A DNA stretch of 64,000 nucleotides from Flavobacterium sp. (GTDB taxonomy: Bacteria > Bacteroidota > Bacteroidia > Flavobacteriales > Flavobacteriaceae), in the NCBI GenBank assembly GCA_016787805.1, contig JAEUTY010000006.1, positions 1-64,000 on the forward strand, read 5' to 3'. Shown one piece after another: positions 52,518 to 60,014 of the stretch (the first letter of the stretch is position 1; every line of letters starts with the position of its first letter). The position numbers and the translations under genes are program-made. Under the pieces are notes generated by a model that worked only from the letters and a program-made list of their open reading frames with translations, made no database searches and was not told the DNA's origin.

Positions 52518-55202
52518 ATGTCAGAAACAAAATACTTAAAATTATCCGGTCTAGAACCTTTAATTATAACTCCTGAAACCAACTTTGTCAACGTAGGTGA
52601 ACGTACCAATGTTACAGGCTCTCGAAAATTTCTTCGTTTAATCAAAGAAGAAAAATACGATGAAGCACTTGATATTGCTCGTGCTCAAGTAGAAGGCGGC
52701 GCACAAATCATCGATGTCAATATGGACGAAGGAATGCTCGATGGTGTTCATGCAATGACTAAATTTCTCAATTTAATCGCAGCCGAACCTGATATTGCGC
52801 GTGTTCCTGTAATGATTGACAGTTCAAAGTGGGAAATCATCGAAGCAGGTTTGAAAGTCATTCAAGGAAAAGGGGTTGTGAATTCTATTTCTCTAAAAGA
52901 AGGAAAAGAAGCTTTTGTACATCATGCCAAATTAATTAAAAGATACGGAGCAGCCGTAATCGTAATGGCTTTCGACGAAGATGGTCAAGCTGATACCTAC
53001 GAACGACGCATTGAAATCTGCAAAAGAAGTTATGATATTTTGGTGGATGAAGTACATTTTCCTGCGGAAGACATCATTTTTGACCCCAATATTTTTCCTG
53101 TCGCCACTGGCATGGAAGAACACAAACTAAATGCTTTAGATTTCTTTAGAGCAACCAAATGGATCCGTGAAAATCTTCCGTATGCTCATGTCTCCGGAGG
53201 CGTGAGTAATGTTTCATTTTCATTCAGAGGAAACGATAAAGTACGCGAGGCAATGCATTCGGCATTTTTATACCATGCCATCAAAAACGGAATGACAATG
53301 GGAATTGTAAATCCAGAAATGCTAGAAATTTACGACGAAATTGATCCGATTTTACTCGAACATGTGGAAGATGTTTTGCTCAATAGACGAGACGATGCAA
53401 CGGAACGATTACTCGATTTAGCTGAGAGTTTCAAAGGTGATTTTAAAACCAATGAAAAAGCAATTCAAGAGTGGAGAAATGGTTCGGTTCAAGAACGATT
53501 GACATATTCTCTAGTCAAAGGAATTGACGAATTCATCGAAATCGACGTAGAAGAAGCCCGACAACTAGCATCCAAACCGATTGAAGTCATCGAAATCTAT
53601 TTAATGAACGGAATGAACGTAGTAGGCGATTTATTCGGAAGTGGAAAAATGTTCTTGCCTCAAGTAGTCAAATCGGCACGAGTGATGAAGAAAGCCGTGG
53701 CTTATTTGTTGCCGTTTATCGAAGCGCAAAAAGACGGAAGATCATCTTCAGCAGGAAAAGTACTAATGGCAACCGTAAAAGGCGACGTTCACGATATTGG
53801 TAAAAACATCGTATCTGTAGTTTTAGGTTGCAACAATTTCGAAATCATTGATTTAGGTGTAATGGTAACACCTGAAAAAATAATAAAAGAAGCTATAAAA
53901 CACAATGTAGATATTATTGGTTTGAGCGGTTTGATAACGCCATCGCTTGACGAAATGGTATATTTAGCTAAGGAACTTGACAAACTCAACATCAAAATTC
54001 CTATAATGATTGGTGGTGCAACTACTTCGCGTGCCCACACAGCAGTAAAAATTGCGCCCGAATACAAAGAAACCGTTGTTCATGTAAACGACGCTTCACG
54101 TGCGGTAACCGTTGCTAGTAATTTGCTTCAAGCAGAAACAAAAGTTGCTTATGCCAAAACCGTTCGCGACGAATATAATCAATTGCGTGAAGGTTATTTG
54201 AGTCGAAGTCGTGATAAAAATTATTTGTCGATTGAAGAAGCTAGAAAAAATAAACTCCAACTCAATTGGAACGACTATCATCCAGTAAAACCGAACTTTA
54301 TTGGAACCAAGACTATTGAAGTTGAATTGTCTGTATTAGTTGATTTTATTGACTGGACACCATTTTTCAGTTCGTGGGAATTGTACGGAAAATACCCTGC
54401 GATTTTAACCGATGAGGTTGTAGGCGAGCAAGCCACACATTTATTTGAAGATGCCCAAAAAATGCTTCAACAAATTGTCACTGAAAAGTGGTTGACTGCT
54501 AAAGGAATCGTCGGAATTTTCCCAGCCAATACGGTTAATGATGACGATATTGAATTGAATTGTCAGACTGAGCTTGTCGAAGTCCGACAACCTACAACTT
54601 TTTTAACCCTACGCCAGCAATCACAAAAAACCGCTGGTGCTCCCAATATTGCTTTGGCCGATTTCATTGCACCTAAAAATTCAGGAAAGCAAGATTACAT
54701 AGGTTGTTTTTGTGTGTCTACTGGTTTTGGTTTGGATGAAAAAGCAACCGAATTTGAAAAACAACACGACGATTACAATTCAATTATGATAAAAGCATTG
54801 GGCGATCGTTTGGCCGAAGCCTTTGCCGAATATTTACACCTCAAAGTGCGTAAAGAAATTTGGGGTTATGCTTCTGATGAAAAATTGACCAACCAAGATT
54901 TAATTAACGAAGAATATAAAGGCATTCGCCCAGCGCCAGGTTATCCTGCTTGTCCTGACCATTTAGAAAAATCTACCATTTGGAAACTACTCAATGTCGA
55001 ACAAGAAATCGGAGTGAAATTAACCGAAAGTAGGGCAATGTGGCCTGCTTCGTCCGTTTCGGGGTATTATTTTGCACATCCCGAAAGTAAATATTTTGGT
55101 TTAGGAAAAATAAAAGAAGATCAAATCATCGATTACGCCAAACGAAGAGGAATAAGTACAGAAGCAGCCAATAAATGGTTGTCACCGAATAAAGCAGATT
55201 AA
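52518..55202 (+). CDS. metH: Methionine synthase, folate/B12/activation subunit (MetH2)
   Basis: This 894-residue protein carries the remaining MetH modules. They are a pterin-binding barrel ([32 protein letters not shown]), a cap domain, and a B12 domain with lower ligand His425 in [12 protein letters not shown]-terminal SAM-dependent reactivation domain follows ([35 protein letters not shown]). It methylates homocysteine from methyl-tetrahydrofolate together with MetH1. Residues about 680-709 form an insertion ([14 protein letters not shown] and on) encoded by a REP-like palindrome, at the start of the activation domain. Reading frame is kept through it, so the protein may still be active. 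Expression is probably under the SAM riboswitch. Confidence 0.93.
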   Translation: MSETKYLKLSGLEPLIITPETNFVNVGERTNVTGSRKFLRLIKEEKYDEALDIARAQVEGGAQIIDVNMDEGMLDGVHAMTKFLNLIAAEPDIARVPVMIDSSKWEIIEAGLKVIQGKGVVNSISLKEGKEAFVHHAKLIKRYGAAVIVMAFDEDGQADTYERRIEICKRSYDILVDEVHFPAEDIIFDPNIFPVATGMEEHKLNALDFFRATKWIRENLPYAHVSGGVSNVSFSFRGNDKVREAMHSAFLYHAIKNGMTMGIVNPEMLEIYDEIDPILLEHVEDVLLNRRDDATERLLDLAESFKGDFKTNEKAIQEWRNGSVQERLTYSLVKGIDEFIEIDVEEARQLASKPIEVIEIYLMNGMNVVGDLFGSGKMFLPQVVKSARVMKKAVAYLLPFIEAQKDGRSSSAGKVLMATVKGDVHDIGKNIVSVVLGCNNFEIIDLGVMVTPEKIIKEAIKHNVDIIGLSGLITPSLDEMVYLAKELDKLNIKIPIMIGGATTSRAHTAVKIAPEYKETVVHVNDASRAVTVASNLLQAETKVAYAKTVRDEYNQLREGYLSRSRDKNYLSIEEARKNKLQLNWNDYHPVKPNFIGTKTIEVELSVLVDFIDWTPFFSSWELYGKYPAILTDEVVGEQATHLFEDAQKMLQQIVTEKWLTAKGIVGIFPANTVNDDDIELNCQTELVEVRQPTTFLTLRQQSQKTAGAPNIALADFIAPKNSGKQDYIGCFCVSTGFGLDEKATEFEKQHDDYNSIMIKALGDRLAEAFAEYLHLKVRKEIWGYASDEKLTNQDLINEEYKGIRPAPGYPACPDHLEKSTIWKLLNVEQEIGVKLTESRAMWPASSVSGYYFAHPESKYFGLGKIKEDQIIDYAKRRGISTEAANKWLSPNKAD
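54561..54589 (+). repeat. REP-like palindrome inserted within metH2
   Basis: TGTCAGACT (54561-54569) pairs with AGTCCGACA (54581-54589) apart from one A-C mismatch. The loop region carries the TGAGCTTGTCGAAG core found at 51412. It encodes [10 protein letters not shown] in frame with the enzyme. Confidence 0.85.
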
Positions 55203-55295
55203 TTAGTCGAAAGCCGAAAGTCGAAAGTCAAAAGTTGTAAAGGAATTTTGATTGGACTTTCAAACTTTAGACTTTCAAACTTTAAGACTTAAAAA
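55203..55295 (+). repeat. Simple repeats between metH2 and metF
   Basis: Tandem CGAAAGT/CGAAAGC units (about 55208-55235) are followed by ACTTTCAAACTTTAGACTTT units (about 55256-55290), which are partly complementary to the first set and could fold together. No terminator T run is present, so metF is probably in the same operon. Confidence 0.6.
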
Positions 55296-56252
55296 ATGAA
55301 AGTAACCCAACACATAGAAAAAGCCAACGGAAAATCACTTTTTTCATTTGAAATTTTACCACCATTAAAAGGGCAAAACATACAATCGATTTTTGATAGT
55401 ATTGATCCGTTAATGGAGTTTGAACCGCCTTTTATTGATGTAACGTACCATCGTGAGGAGTACGAATTCAAAGAATTACCCAATGGGTTGTTGCAAAAGA
55501 AAATCGTCAAAAAACGACCAGGAACGGTTGGAATTTGTGCTGGAATCCAAAACAAATACAATGTTGACGCGATTCCACATATTTTGTGTGGCGGTTTTAC
55601 CAAAGAAGACACAGAGAATTTATTAATCGACTTGGATTTTCTAGGAATTGATAATGTGGTGGCATTGCGTGGTGACGCTTTGAAAAACGAAACCTACTTT
55701 AAGCCTGAAAAAGAGGGCAACGAGTACGCTTCTGATTTGGTGTTGCAGATTAATAACCTAAACAACGGCATCTATTTGGATGAAGATTTGCAAAATACCG
55801 CTTCTACCAATTTTTGTATTGGAGTTGCTGGTTATCCTGAAAAACACATGGAAGCCCCAAGTTTGGATAGTGATATTCATTTTTTAAAGCAAAAAATCAA
55901 AAATGGCGCCGATTATATCGTTACACAAATGTTTTTTGACAATAAAAAGTTCTTCGATTATGTAGCCAAAGTACGAGCAGCTGGCATCACTGTGCCAATT
56001 ATTCCTGGGTTAAAACCGATTGCTACTAAGAAGCAACTCAATTTGATTCCGCATCGATTTAGTTTAGAATTGCCCGACGATTTGATTATGGAAGTAGTCA
56101 AAGCCAAAGATAACGAAGCGGTAAAACAAATCGGAATTGAATGGTGTATTGCCCAAAGTAAAGAGTTAGTCGCAGCAGGAATTCCAGTAATTCATTACTA
56201 CTCGATGGGGAAAGCAGAAAACATTAAAGCGATTGCTAAAGAAGTGTTCTAG
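55296..56252 (+). CDS. metF: 5,10-methylenetetrahydrofolate reductase
   Basis: MetF reduces methylene-tetrahydrofolate to methyl-tetrahydrofolate, the methyl donor for MetH. The 318-residue product has the TIM-barrel family features: FSFEILPPLKGQNIQSIFD, PFIDVTYHREEYE, HILCGGFTKEDTENLL, DNVVALRGDA, CIGVAGYPEKHMEAP, GADYIVTQMFFDNKKFF and PIIPGLKPI. Length is typical. It completes the met operon. The stop shares a CTAG with the stop of a small gene on the other strand. Confidence 0.95.
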   Translation: MKVTQHIEKANGKSLFSFEILPPLKGQNIQSIFDSIDPLMEFEPPFIDVTYHREEYEFKELPNGLLQKKIVKKRPGTVGICAGIQNKYNVDAIPHILCGGFTKEDTENLLIDLDFLGIDNVVALRGDALKNETYFKPEKEGNEYASDLVLQINNLNNGIYLDEDLQNTASTNFCIGVAGYPEKHMEAPSLDSDIHFLKQKIKNGADYIVTQMFFDNKKFFDYVAKVRAAGITVPIIPGLKPIATKKQLNLIPHRFSLELPDDLIMEVVKAKDNEAVKQIGIEWCIAQSKELVAAGIPVIHYYSMGKAENIKAIAKEVF

Positions 56253-56482
56253 CATTGTATTTTACTCAATAGATACAGTACAGAAATTAACGGGAGAACA
56301 AATAAGATAAACAAACCTATGGATGAATAGATGTAATTTTTGGGTTTGTACTTTAGCAAAAAAAAGATAGCAATTAGATTAATAACGGTAGCTGAATAGG
56401 TCCAAAGCGGAAAAGGAATAAACCATAATGTTAGTAGTTCTACAATAAGAACAATAACAATATTTTTGTTTAGGTTTTCCAT
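56249..56482 (-). CDS. Small three-helix membrane protein
   Basis: The 77-residue product is strongly hydrophobic with three segments (about 7-24, 27-44 and 50-73). It begins MENLNKNIVIVLIVELLTLW and ends YLLSKIQC. The stops of this gene and metF fall on the same CTAG. A dispersed repeat (copy 5) lies upstream of its start. The hydrophobic pattern and clean start support it, but there is no recognised family. Confidence 0.55.
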   Translation of the reverse strand: MENLNKNIVIVLIVELLTLWFIPFPLWTYSATVINLIAIFFLLKYKPKNYIYSSIGLFILFVLPLISVLYLLSKIQC

Positions 56483-56528
56483 TCTTTTTTTTCAAATGTA
56501 CTTTTAATTTTACAAAAGACAAAACCCA

Positions 56529-56614
56529 TCTAGCCCCGATTGTAGAGAAAATAAAAAATGCTTTCAGAGTTTGAAAGCATTTTTTATTGTAACGGAAAGC
56601 GGGAAAGACCATAA
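56529..56614 (-). repeat. Dispersed structured element, copy 5
   Basis: On the minus strand it runs from TTATGGTCTTTCCCGC to CTACAATCGGGGCTAGA. CCCG (56603-56600) can pair with CGGG (56538-56535). The core is a perfect 14-bp hairpin (56553-56566 with 56572-56585) with T runs on both sides that could act as a terminator. Its outer left end is more diverged than in the other copies. Confidence 0.7.
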
Positions 56615-56672
56615 CAAGAAAGCCTAAACCATTCGCTCCAAATCCTTTTTATAAATCCTAAAGATATTCTGT

Positions 56673-56680
56673 TATATTTG
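56673..56680 (+). promoter_or_regulatory. Probable -7 box of the PagL-like gene
   Basis: TATATTTG is an exact match and ends 18 bases before the ATG at 56699. No TTG is seen at the expected distance. Confidence 0.5.
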
Positions 56681-56698
56681 TGGACATAAAAATTAAGA

Positions 56699-57784
56699 AT
56701 GAGGAAAATTTACTTGTTATTTGGGTTGGTTGCAACTTCACTTTTCGCACAAGATTACAAAGACACCAATGCTATTGAGGTCAATTTAATGTCTGGTAAT
56801 GTGTTGCCGCACACGCCCGATATGTATCATTTGCAATCGCATCCCGACGCCTTGATGCTGAGTTTTTCGCGCCAAACGCACGGAACCAAAGAATGGCATT
56901 CGGCCTATAATTTTCCGGATTACGGAGGTTATTTTTTATACCAAAACTTTAATCTTCCGGCATTAGGTGAAGCCTATGCAATAGGAATGCACTATAATTT
57001 TTACTTTCTCAATCGCAACATTCAACTCAAACTATCGCAAGGTTTTGCCTATGTTACCAATCCGTATGATAAAGTTGAAAACAGCAAAAACAAAGCTTTT
57101 GGAACTTCAATTTTAGACAACACTAATATTGGTTTAACGTACAATAAAAGCAATATTATTAAAGGTTTCGGACTCAATGCTGGAATCATGTTTTGCCATT
57201 ATTCTAACGGAAGAACCAAGTCGCCCAATAGTGGAATCAACACATATTTGTTGAATTTAGGTGTCAATTACGATTTTGATGGAAAAAGCCAAAACAAAGA
57301 CTCTATTGTAGATAAAAAACTGTTCCGAGAACCAATTCGATACAATTTTGTGGTGCGAAGTGGTGTTAATGAAAGCCCAATCATCAATAGCGGACAATAT
57401 CCTTTTTACCACATCGGTTTTTACGCTGATAAACGTTTTGGACGAAAAAGCGCTCTCCAATTCGGAACCGAATTATTCTTAACCCAAAGTTTCAAAGACT
57501 TTATTCGCTATAAAGCCAATGCTTATCCTGAACTCAATATTGATCCCAACACCGATTACAAACGTGTAGGTTTGTTTGTAGGTCACGAATTGTTTGTCAA
57601 CCGCTTTTCAATCGAAGCGCAATTGGGTTATTACATTTATGATCCATTTAAAAATGAAATTTCAATCTACGATCGCGTGGGTTTGAAGTACTATATTTCT
57701 AAGAAAATATTTGCAGGATTTACAATAAAAACGCATTTGTTTTTGGCCGAAGCACTCGAGTTTGGTGTTGGTGTACGTTTATAA
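56699..57784 (+). CDS. Acyloxyacyl hydrolase / lipid A 3-O-deacylase (PagL-like)
   Basis: This outer-membrane barrel enzyme is expected to remove an acyl chain from lipid A. The 361-residue product has a signal peptide (to about 18, SLFAQ) and the PagL active-site pattern FCHYSNGRTKSPNSGIN, with His167, Ser169 and Asn177 in the conserved HxSN...PNxG order. Barrel strands continue to the C-terminal LEFGVGVRL. It is longer than proteobacterial PagL, as usual in Bacteroidota. The next gene follows after 9 bases, so the two are an operon. lpxB and lptC elsewhere in the window belong to the same lipid A pathway. Confidence 0.85.
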   Translation: MRKIYLLFGLVATSLFAQDYKDTNAIEVNLMSGNVLPHTPDMYHLQSHPDALMLSFSRQTHGTKEWHSAYNFPDYGGYFLYQNFNLPALGEAYAIGMHYNFYFLNRNIQLKLSQGFAYVTNPYDKVENSKNKAFGTSILDNTNIGLTYNKSNIIKGFGLNAGIMFCHYSNGRTKSPNSGINTYLLNLGVNYDFDGKSQNKDSIVDKKLFREPIRYNFVVRSGVNESPIINSGQYPFYHIGFYADKRFGRKSALQFGTELFLTQSFKDFIRYKANAYPELNIDPNTDYKRVGLFVGHELFVNRFSIEAQLGYYIYDPFKNEISIYDRVGLKYYISKKIFAGFTIKTHLFLAEALEFGVGVRL

Positions 57785-57793
57785 AATTAGATT

Positions 57794-58546
57794 ATGAAAA
57801 AAATTGGGATTGTTTTAGTGGTTTTATTGGTTTTTATTTCGTGTGAAAAACCAAGCGATTGTGTTGAATCTACGGGCGATATTTTTGTCAAAGAAGTCGA
57901 AGTTACAGCTTTCAATCGATTGGAAGTTCATCCCGGAATTGCAGTTGTAATCACCGAAGGAACAGAGTACAAAGTGCAAATTCAAACGGGCGAAAATCTC
58001 ATGGAAAACATCGAGGTGCGACAAGAAGGAACCAATTTAATTTTGCGCGATAACACAACCTGTAATTGGGTGCGCGAATTCGGACAAACAACAGTCTACA
58101 TCACAGCGCCCAATTTAGACGAAATTTATTCGAAAACCGAACGCACAATTAGTACAAACGGTGCCTTGACTTTCGACTTAAAAATTGTTTCCTTCGATTC
58201 CAATGCCGACGGTTTGGAAGGCGCAGGAACAGGCGATTTTATCATGCAATTCAATAGCGCCAATTTAGAAATAAACAGCAACAATGTGTCGCGTTTTTAC
58301 TTGTCAGGAACCATTTCCAACTTAGCAACTTTCAATTTCTACGCAGGTGATAGCCGCATCGAAGCCGAAAATTTAATCGCACAAAAAATTCATGTGTTCC
58401 ATCGCGGAACCAACGATATGACGGTTTTTCCGGTGCAAAGTATCACAGGAAATTTGTACAGCACAGGAAATTTAATTTGTAAAAATTATCCTGTAACGCC
58501 GCCTAATATAACAACGTATTACCAAGGTCAAGTGATTTTTAATTAG
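57794..58546 (+). CDS. GIN-domain (DUF2807) lipoprotein
   Basis: The 250-residue product has a lipoprotein signal (LVVLLVFISCEK, Cys at about 18) and a right-handed beta-helix-like GIN domain, once described as a putative autotransporter adhesin head: FNRLEVHPGIAVVITEG, VEIRQEG-like and LIL-D segments, then repeated SNADGLEGAGTGDF-type turns. Role unknown; probably anchored at the outer membrane. The dispersed repeat copy 4 starts at its stop codon (the TAG is part of the repeat). Confidence 0.85.
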   Translation: MKKIGIVLVVLLVFISCEKPSDCVESTGDIFVKEVEVTAFNRLEVHPGIAVVITEGTEYKVQIQTGENLMENIEVRQEGTNLILRDNTTCNWVREFGQTTVYITAPNLDEIYSKTERTISTNGALTFDLKIVSFDSNADGLEGAGTGDFIMQFNSANLEINSNNVSRFYLSGTISNLATFNFYAGDSRIEAENLIAQKIHVFHRGTNDMTVFPVQSITGNLYSTGNLICKNYPVTPPNITTYYQGQVIFN

Positions 58547-58698
58547 AAGCTATTTCCTGCTATCCGTTACAAGTTTTTTGCACTCAAACCATTTTTGTAA
58601 ACGCAAAAAGAGCTTCCATTCGGTCGCTTTTTTACGCAACAAAAATTGGCTTTCCTTACAAAAAAGCTTTCCTCTACTATCAGGGCTAGGTCAGTAGT
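58543..58698 (+). repeat. Dispersed structured element, copy 4
   Basis: The ends are TTAGAAGCTATTTCCTGCTA and CTACTATCAGGGCTAGG. CCTG (58556-58559) can pair with CAGG (58681-58684). A local stem CTACT (58674-58678)/AGTAG (58693-58697) encloses the CAGGGCTAGG loop. The core contains an apical GAGCTTCCATTCGGTCGCT, matching copy 2 closely, within an extended hairpin. Confidence 0.8.
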
Positions 58699-58710
58699 GC
58701 TAAGAAAACA

Positions 58711-58790
58711 AACTGAAAACTGCGACTGTGACTGCGACTGTGACTGTGACTGCGACTGCGACTGTGACTGTGACTGCGACTGAAAACTAT
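58711..58790. repeat. TGYGAC hexamer tandem repeat downstream of gldA
   Basis: Ten perfect 6-base units TGCGAC or TGTGAC (58721-58780; the variable base runs C T C T T C C T T C) are bounded on both sides by ACTGAAAAC. The array ends at the gldA stop codon region. A plus-strand frame through it gives only a Thr/Ala/Val repeat and is not considered a gene. Confidence 0.9.
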
Positions 58791-59689
58791 TTATTAGCCG
58801 TTTTTTCTCTGAAAATTTCTTCGAGGTTTTTGCTTTTCAAAGTTAGTTGTAGTGTTTTTAAACCGTTTTCTTGCGCAAAATCAAACAACGCCGAACGCAT
58901 GTCGGTTTCAGTTTCAAAAGTCAATTCCCAAACATTGTCGCGGGTATTTTTATAGGAAGTCAAATCCGAAAGTGTACCAATTAATGCTTCGGTTACTGAT
59001 TGGTCAAATTCAACTTCAATTACTTGAGTGGTAACATCCGAAACCAATTTGTCCAATTTCTTGTCGGTCACAATTTTCCCGTGGTCAATAATGATTACAC
59101 GATCGCAAATCGCTTCGACTTCTTGCATAATGTGTGTCGACAAAAAAACCGTTTTGTTTTTCCCTACATTTTTAATCACATTGCGAATTTCCACCAACTG
59201 ATTCGGATCCAAACCTGTGGTTGGTTCATCCAAAATCAATACATCCGGATTGTGTAATAAAGCAGTTGCCAATCCAACTCTTTGACGGTAACCTTTCGAA
59301 AGTTGACCAATTTTTTTGTGTTTTTCTGGAGTCAATCCTGTCAATTCAATTACTTCATCAATACGCGAGGCTGCAACCTTGTACACATCGGCATTGAATT
59401 CTAAATATTCTCTCACGTACAAATCCAAATACAACGGATTGTGCTCAGCCAAATAACCAACCGAAAGTTGAACTGCCTTCGGATTGTTGTTTACATCATT
59501 GCCATTTACAGAAGCGGTTCCTTCATCGGCAGTGATATAAGTGGTCAAAATTTTCATCAAAGTCGATTTTCCAGCGCCATTTGGACCCAAAAAACCTACA
59601 ATTTCTCCTTTTTTTACCGAAAACGAAACCTTGTCTAACGCTTTTTGTGCGCCATAACTTTTGGAAATATTCTGAACTTCTATTGACAT
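58787..59689 (-). CDS. gldA: Gliding motility ABC transporter ATPase GldA
   Basis: GldA is the ATPase of the GldA-GldF-GldG transporter needed for gliding in some Flavobacteriia. The 300-residue product has Walker A GPNGAGKST (35-43), the signature LSKGYRQRVGLA, Walker B DVLILDEPTTGLDPNQ and THIMQEVEAICDRVIIIDHG. A C-terminal domain of about 80 residues ends with LEEIFREKTANK. The match to Flavobacterium GldA is strong from memory of that family. gldF and gldG are not adjacent, as is usual. A -7 box is found upstream. Confidence 0.88.
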   Translation of the reverse strand: MSIEVQNISKSYGAQKALDKVSFSVKKGEIVGFLGPNGAGKSTLMKILTTYITADEGTASVNGNDVNNNPKAVQLSVGYLAEHNPLYLDLYVREYLEFNADVYKVAASRIDEVIELTGLTPEKHKKIGQLSKGYRQRVGLATALLHNPDVLILDEPTTGLDPNQLVEIRNVIKNVGKNKTVFLSTHIMQEVEAICDRVIIIDHGKIVTDKKLDKLVSDVTTQVIEVEFDQSVTEALIGTLSDLTSYKNTRDNVWELTFETETDMRSALFDFAQENGLKTLQLTLKSKNLEEIFREKTANK

Positions 59690-59705
59690 AATTTGATATT
59701 TAGAG

Positions 59706-59713
59706 CAAATGTA
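59706..59713 (-). promoter_or_regulatory. Probable -7 box of gldA
   Basis: Minus-strand TACATTTG (59713-59706) is an exact match about 17 bases before the ATG. No TTG at the expected spacing. Confidence 0.5.
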
Positions 59714-59756
59714 CTAATTAATCTAGGAAATCTAAAATTGCGAAACAATACAACGA

Positions 59757-59780
59757 TGAATCATAGTTTTTATGATTTCA
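59757..59780. repeat. Inverted repeat between gldA and the aromatic operon
   Basis: AATCATA (59759-59765) and TATGATT (59771-59777) are perfectly complementary around a 5-base gap. With one bulge the pairing extends to TGA/TCA. It lies upstream of both divergent genes and could be an operator; nothing else supports this. Confidence 0.4.
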
Positions 59781-59812
59781 CGAAAACGACTTCGTAACTT
59801 TTTTTGCTTTTT

Positions 59813-59844
59813 TTGTAGAAGTTTAACATTTTTTCCTATTTTAG
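59813..59844 (+). promoter_or_regulatory. Probable promoter of the aromatic operon
   Basis: TTG (59813-59815), 21 bases, then TATTTTAG (59837-59844), one base off TAnnTTTG. Transcription would start just before the leader peptide. Confidence 0.5.
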
Positions 59845-59862
59845 CAAAACAGAAAAACGATA

Positions 59863-59955
59863 ATGAATTCAAATTTCGCAACATATTACAACTATTTCTT
59901 TTATTTCTTCTTCGGACAGAAAAAGGGATTGGTTTTGGTATATGTCAAAAAGTAA
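59863..59955 (+). CDS. Phe/Tyr-rich attenuator leader peptide
   Basis: A 30-codon frame with ATG and TAA encodes MNSNFATYYNYFFYFFFGQ and a KKGLVLVYVKK tail. Residues 8-17 are Tyr, Tyr, Asn, Tyr, Phe, Phe, Tyr, Phe, Phe, Phe: nine of ten are aromatic, the end products of the operon that follows. It is preceded by a probable promoter and followed by a competing antiterminator/terminator pair. The design matches leader peptides such as pheL of enteric bacteria, though the sequence is unrelated. Its function is regulatory: the ribosome's position on these codons, not the peptide, should matter. Confidence 0.82.
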   Translation: MNSNFATYYNYFFYFFFGQKKGLVLVYVKK

Positions 59956-60007
59956 ATTTGAAACAACTATAAAAACTTAATCCCGATGCCAATCGGGATT
60001 TTTTTTT
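59925..60007 (+). promoter_or_regulatory. Transcription attenuator of the pheA operon
   Basis: The terminator is AATCCCGAT (59979-59987) with ATCGGGATT (59992-60000), a 4-base loop and a nine-T run. Upstream, GGGATT (59925-59930) within the leader frame can pair instead with AATCCC (59979-59984). This extends through two G-U pairs and a bulged C to TTTT/AAAA. Ribosomes stalled at the Phe/Tyr codons (up to 59913) would leave GGGATT free and allow antitermination. Ribosomes reaching the stop at 59955 would cover it and allow termination. The mechanism is inferred from this geometry. Confidence 0.8.
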
Positions 60008-60014
60008 GATTATA

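Noticed and set aside
53789-54067. Minus-strand frame across the B12 domain of metH2
   Set aside because: It is a shadow of the conserved GDVHDIG region.
51460-55202. metH as a gene broken by a frameshift
   Set aside because: The two parts are whole modules, separated by a 65-base spacer with a new start, and split MetH is common in Bacteroidota.
58728-58955. Thr/Ala/Val-rich frame over the hexamer array
   Set aside because: It is the translation of a simple repeat and runs antisense into gldA.
59772-59972. 66-residue frame overlapping the aromatic leader peptide
   Set aside because: It is in another frame, starts at the inverted repeat before the promoter, and has low-complexity composition. 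The shorter aromatic-rich frame explains the region better.
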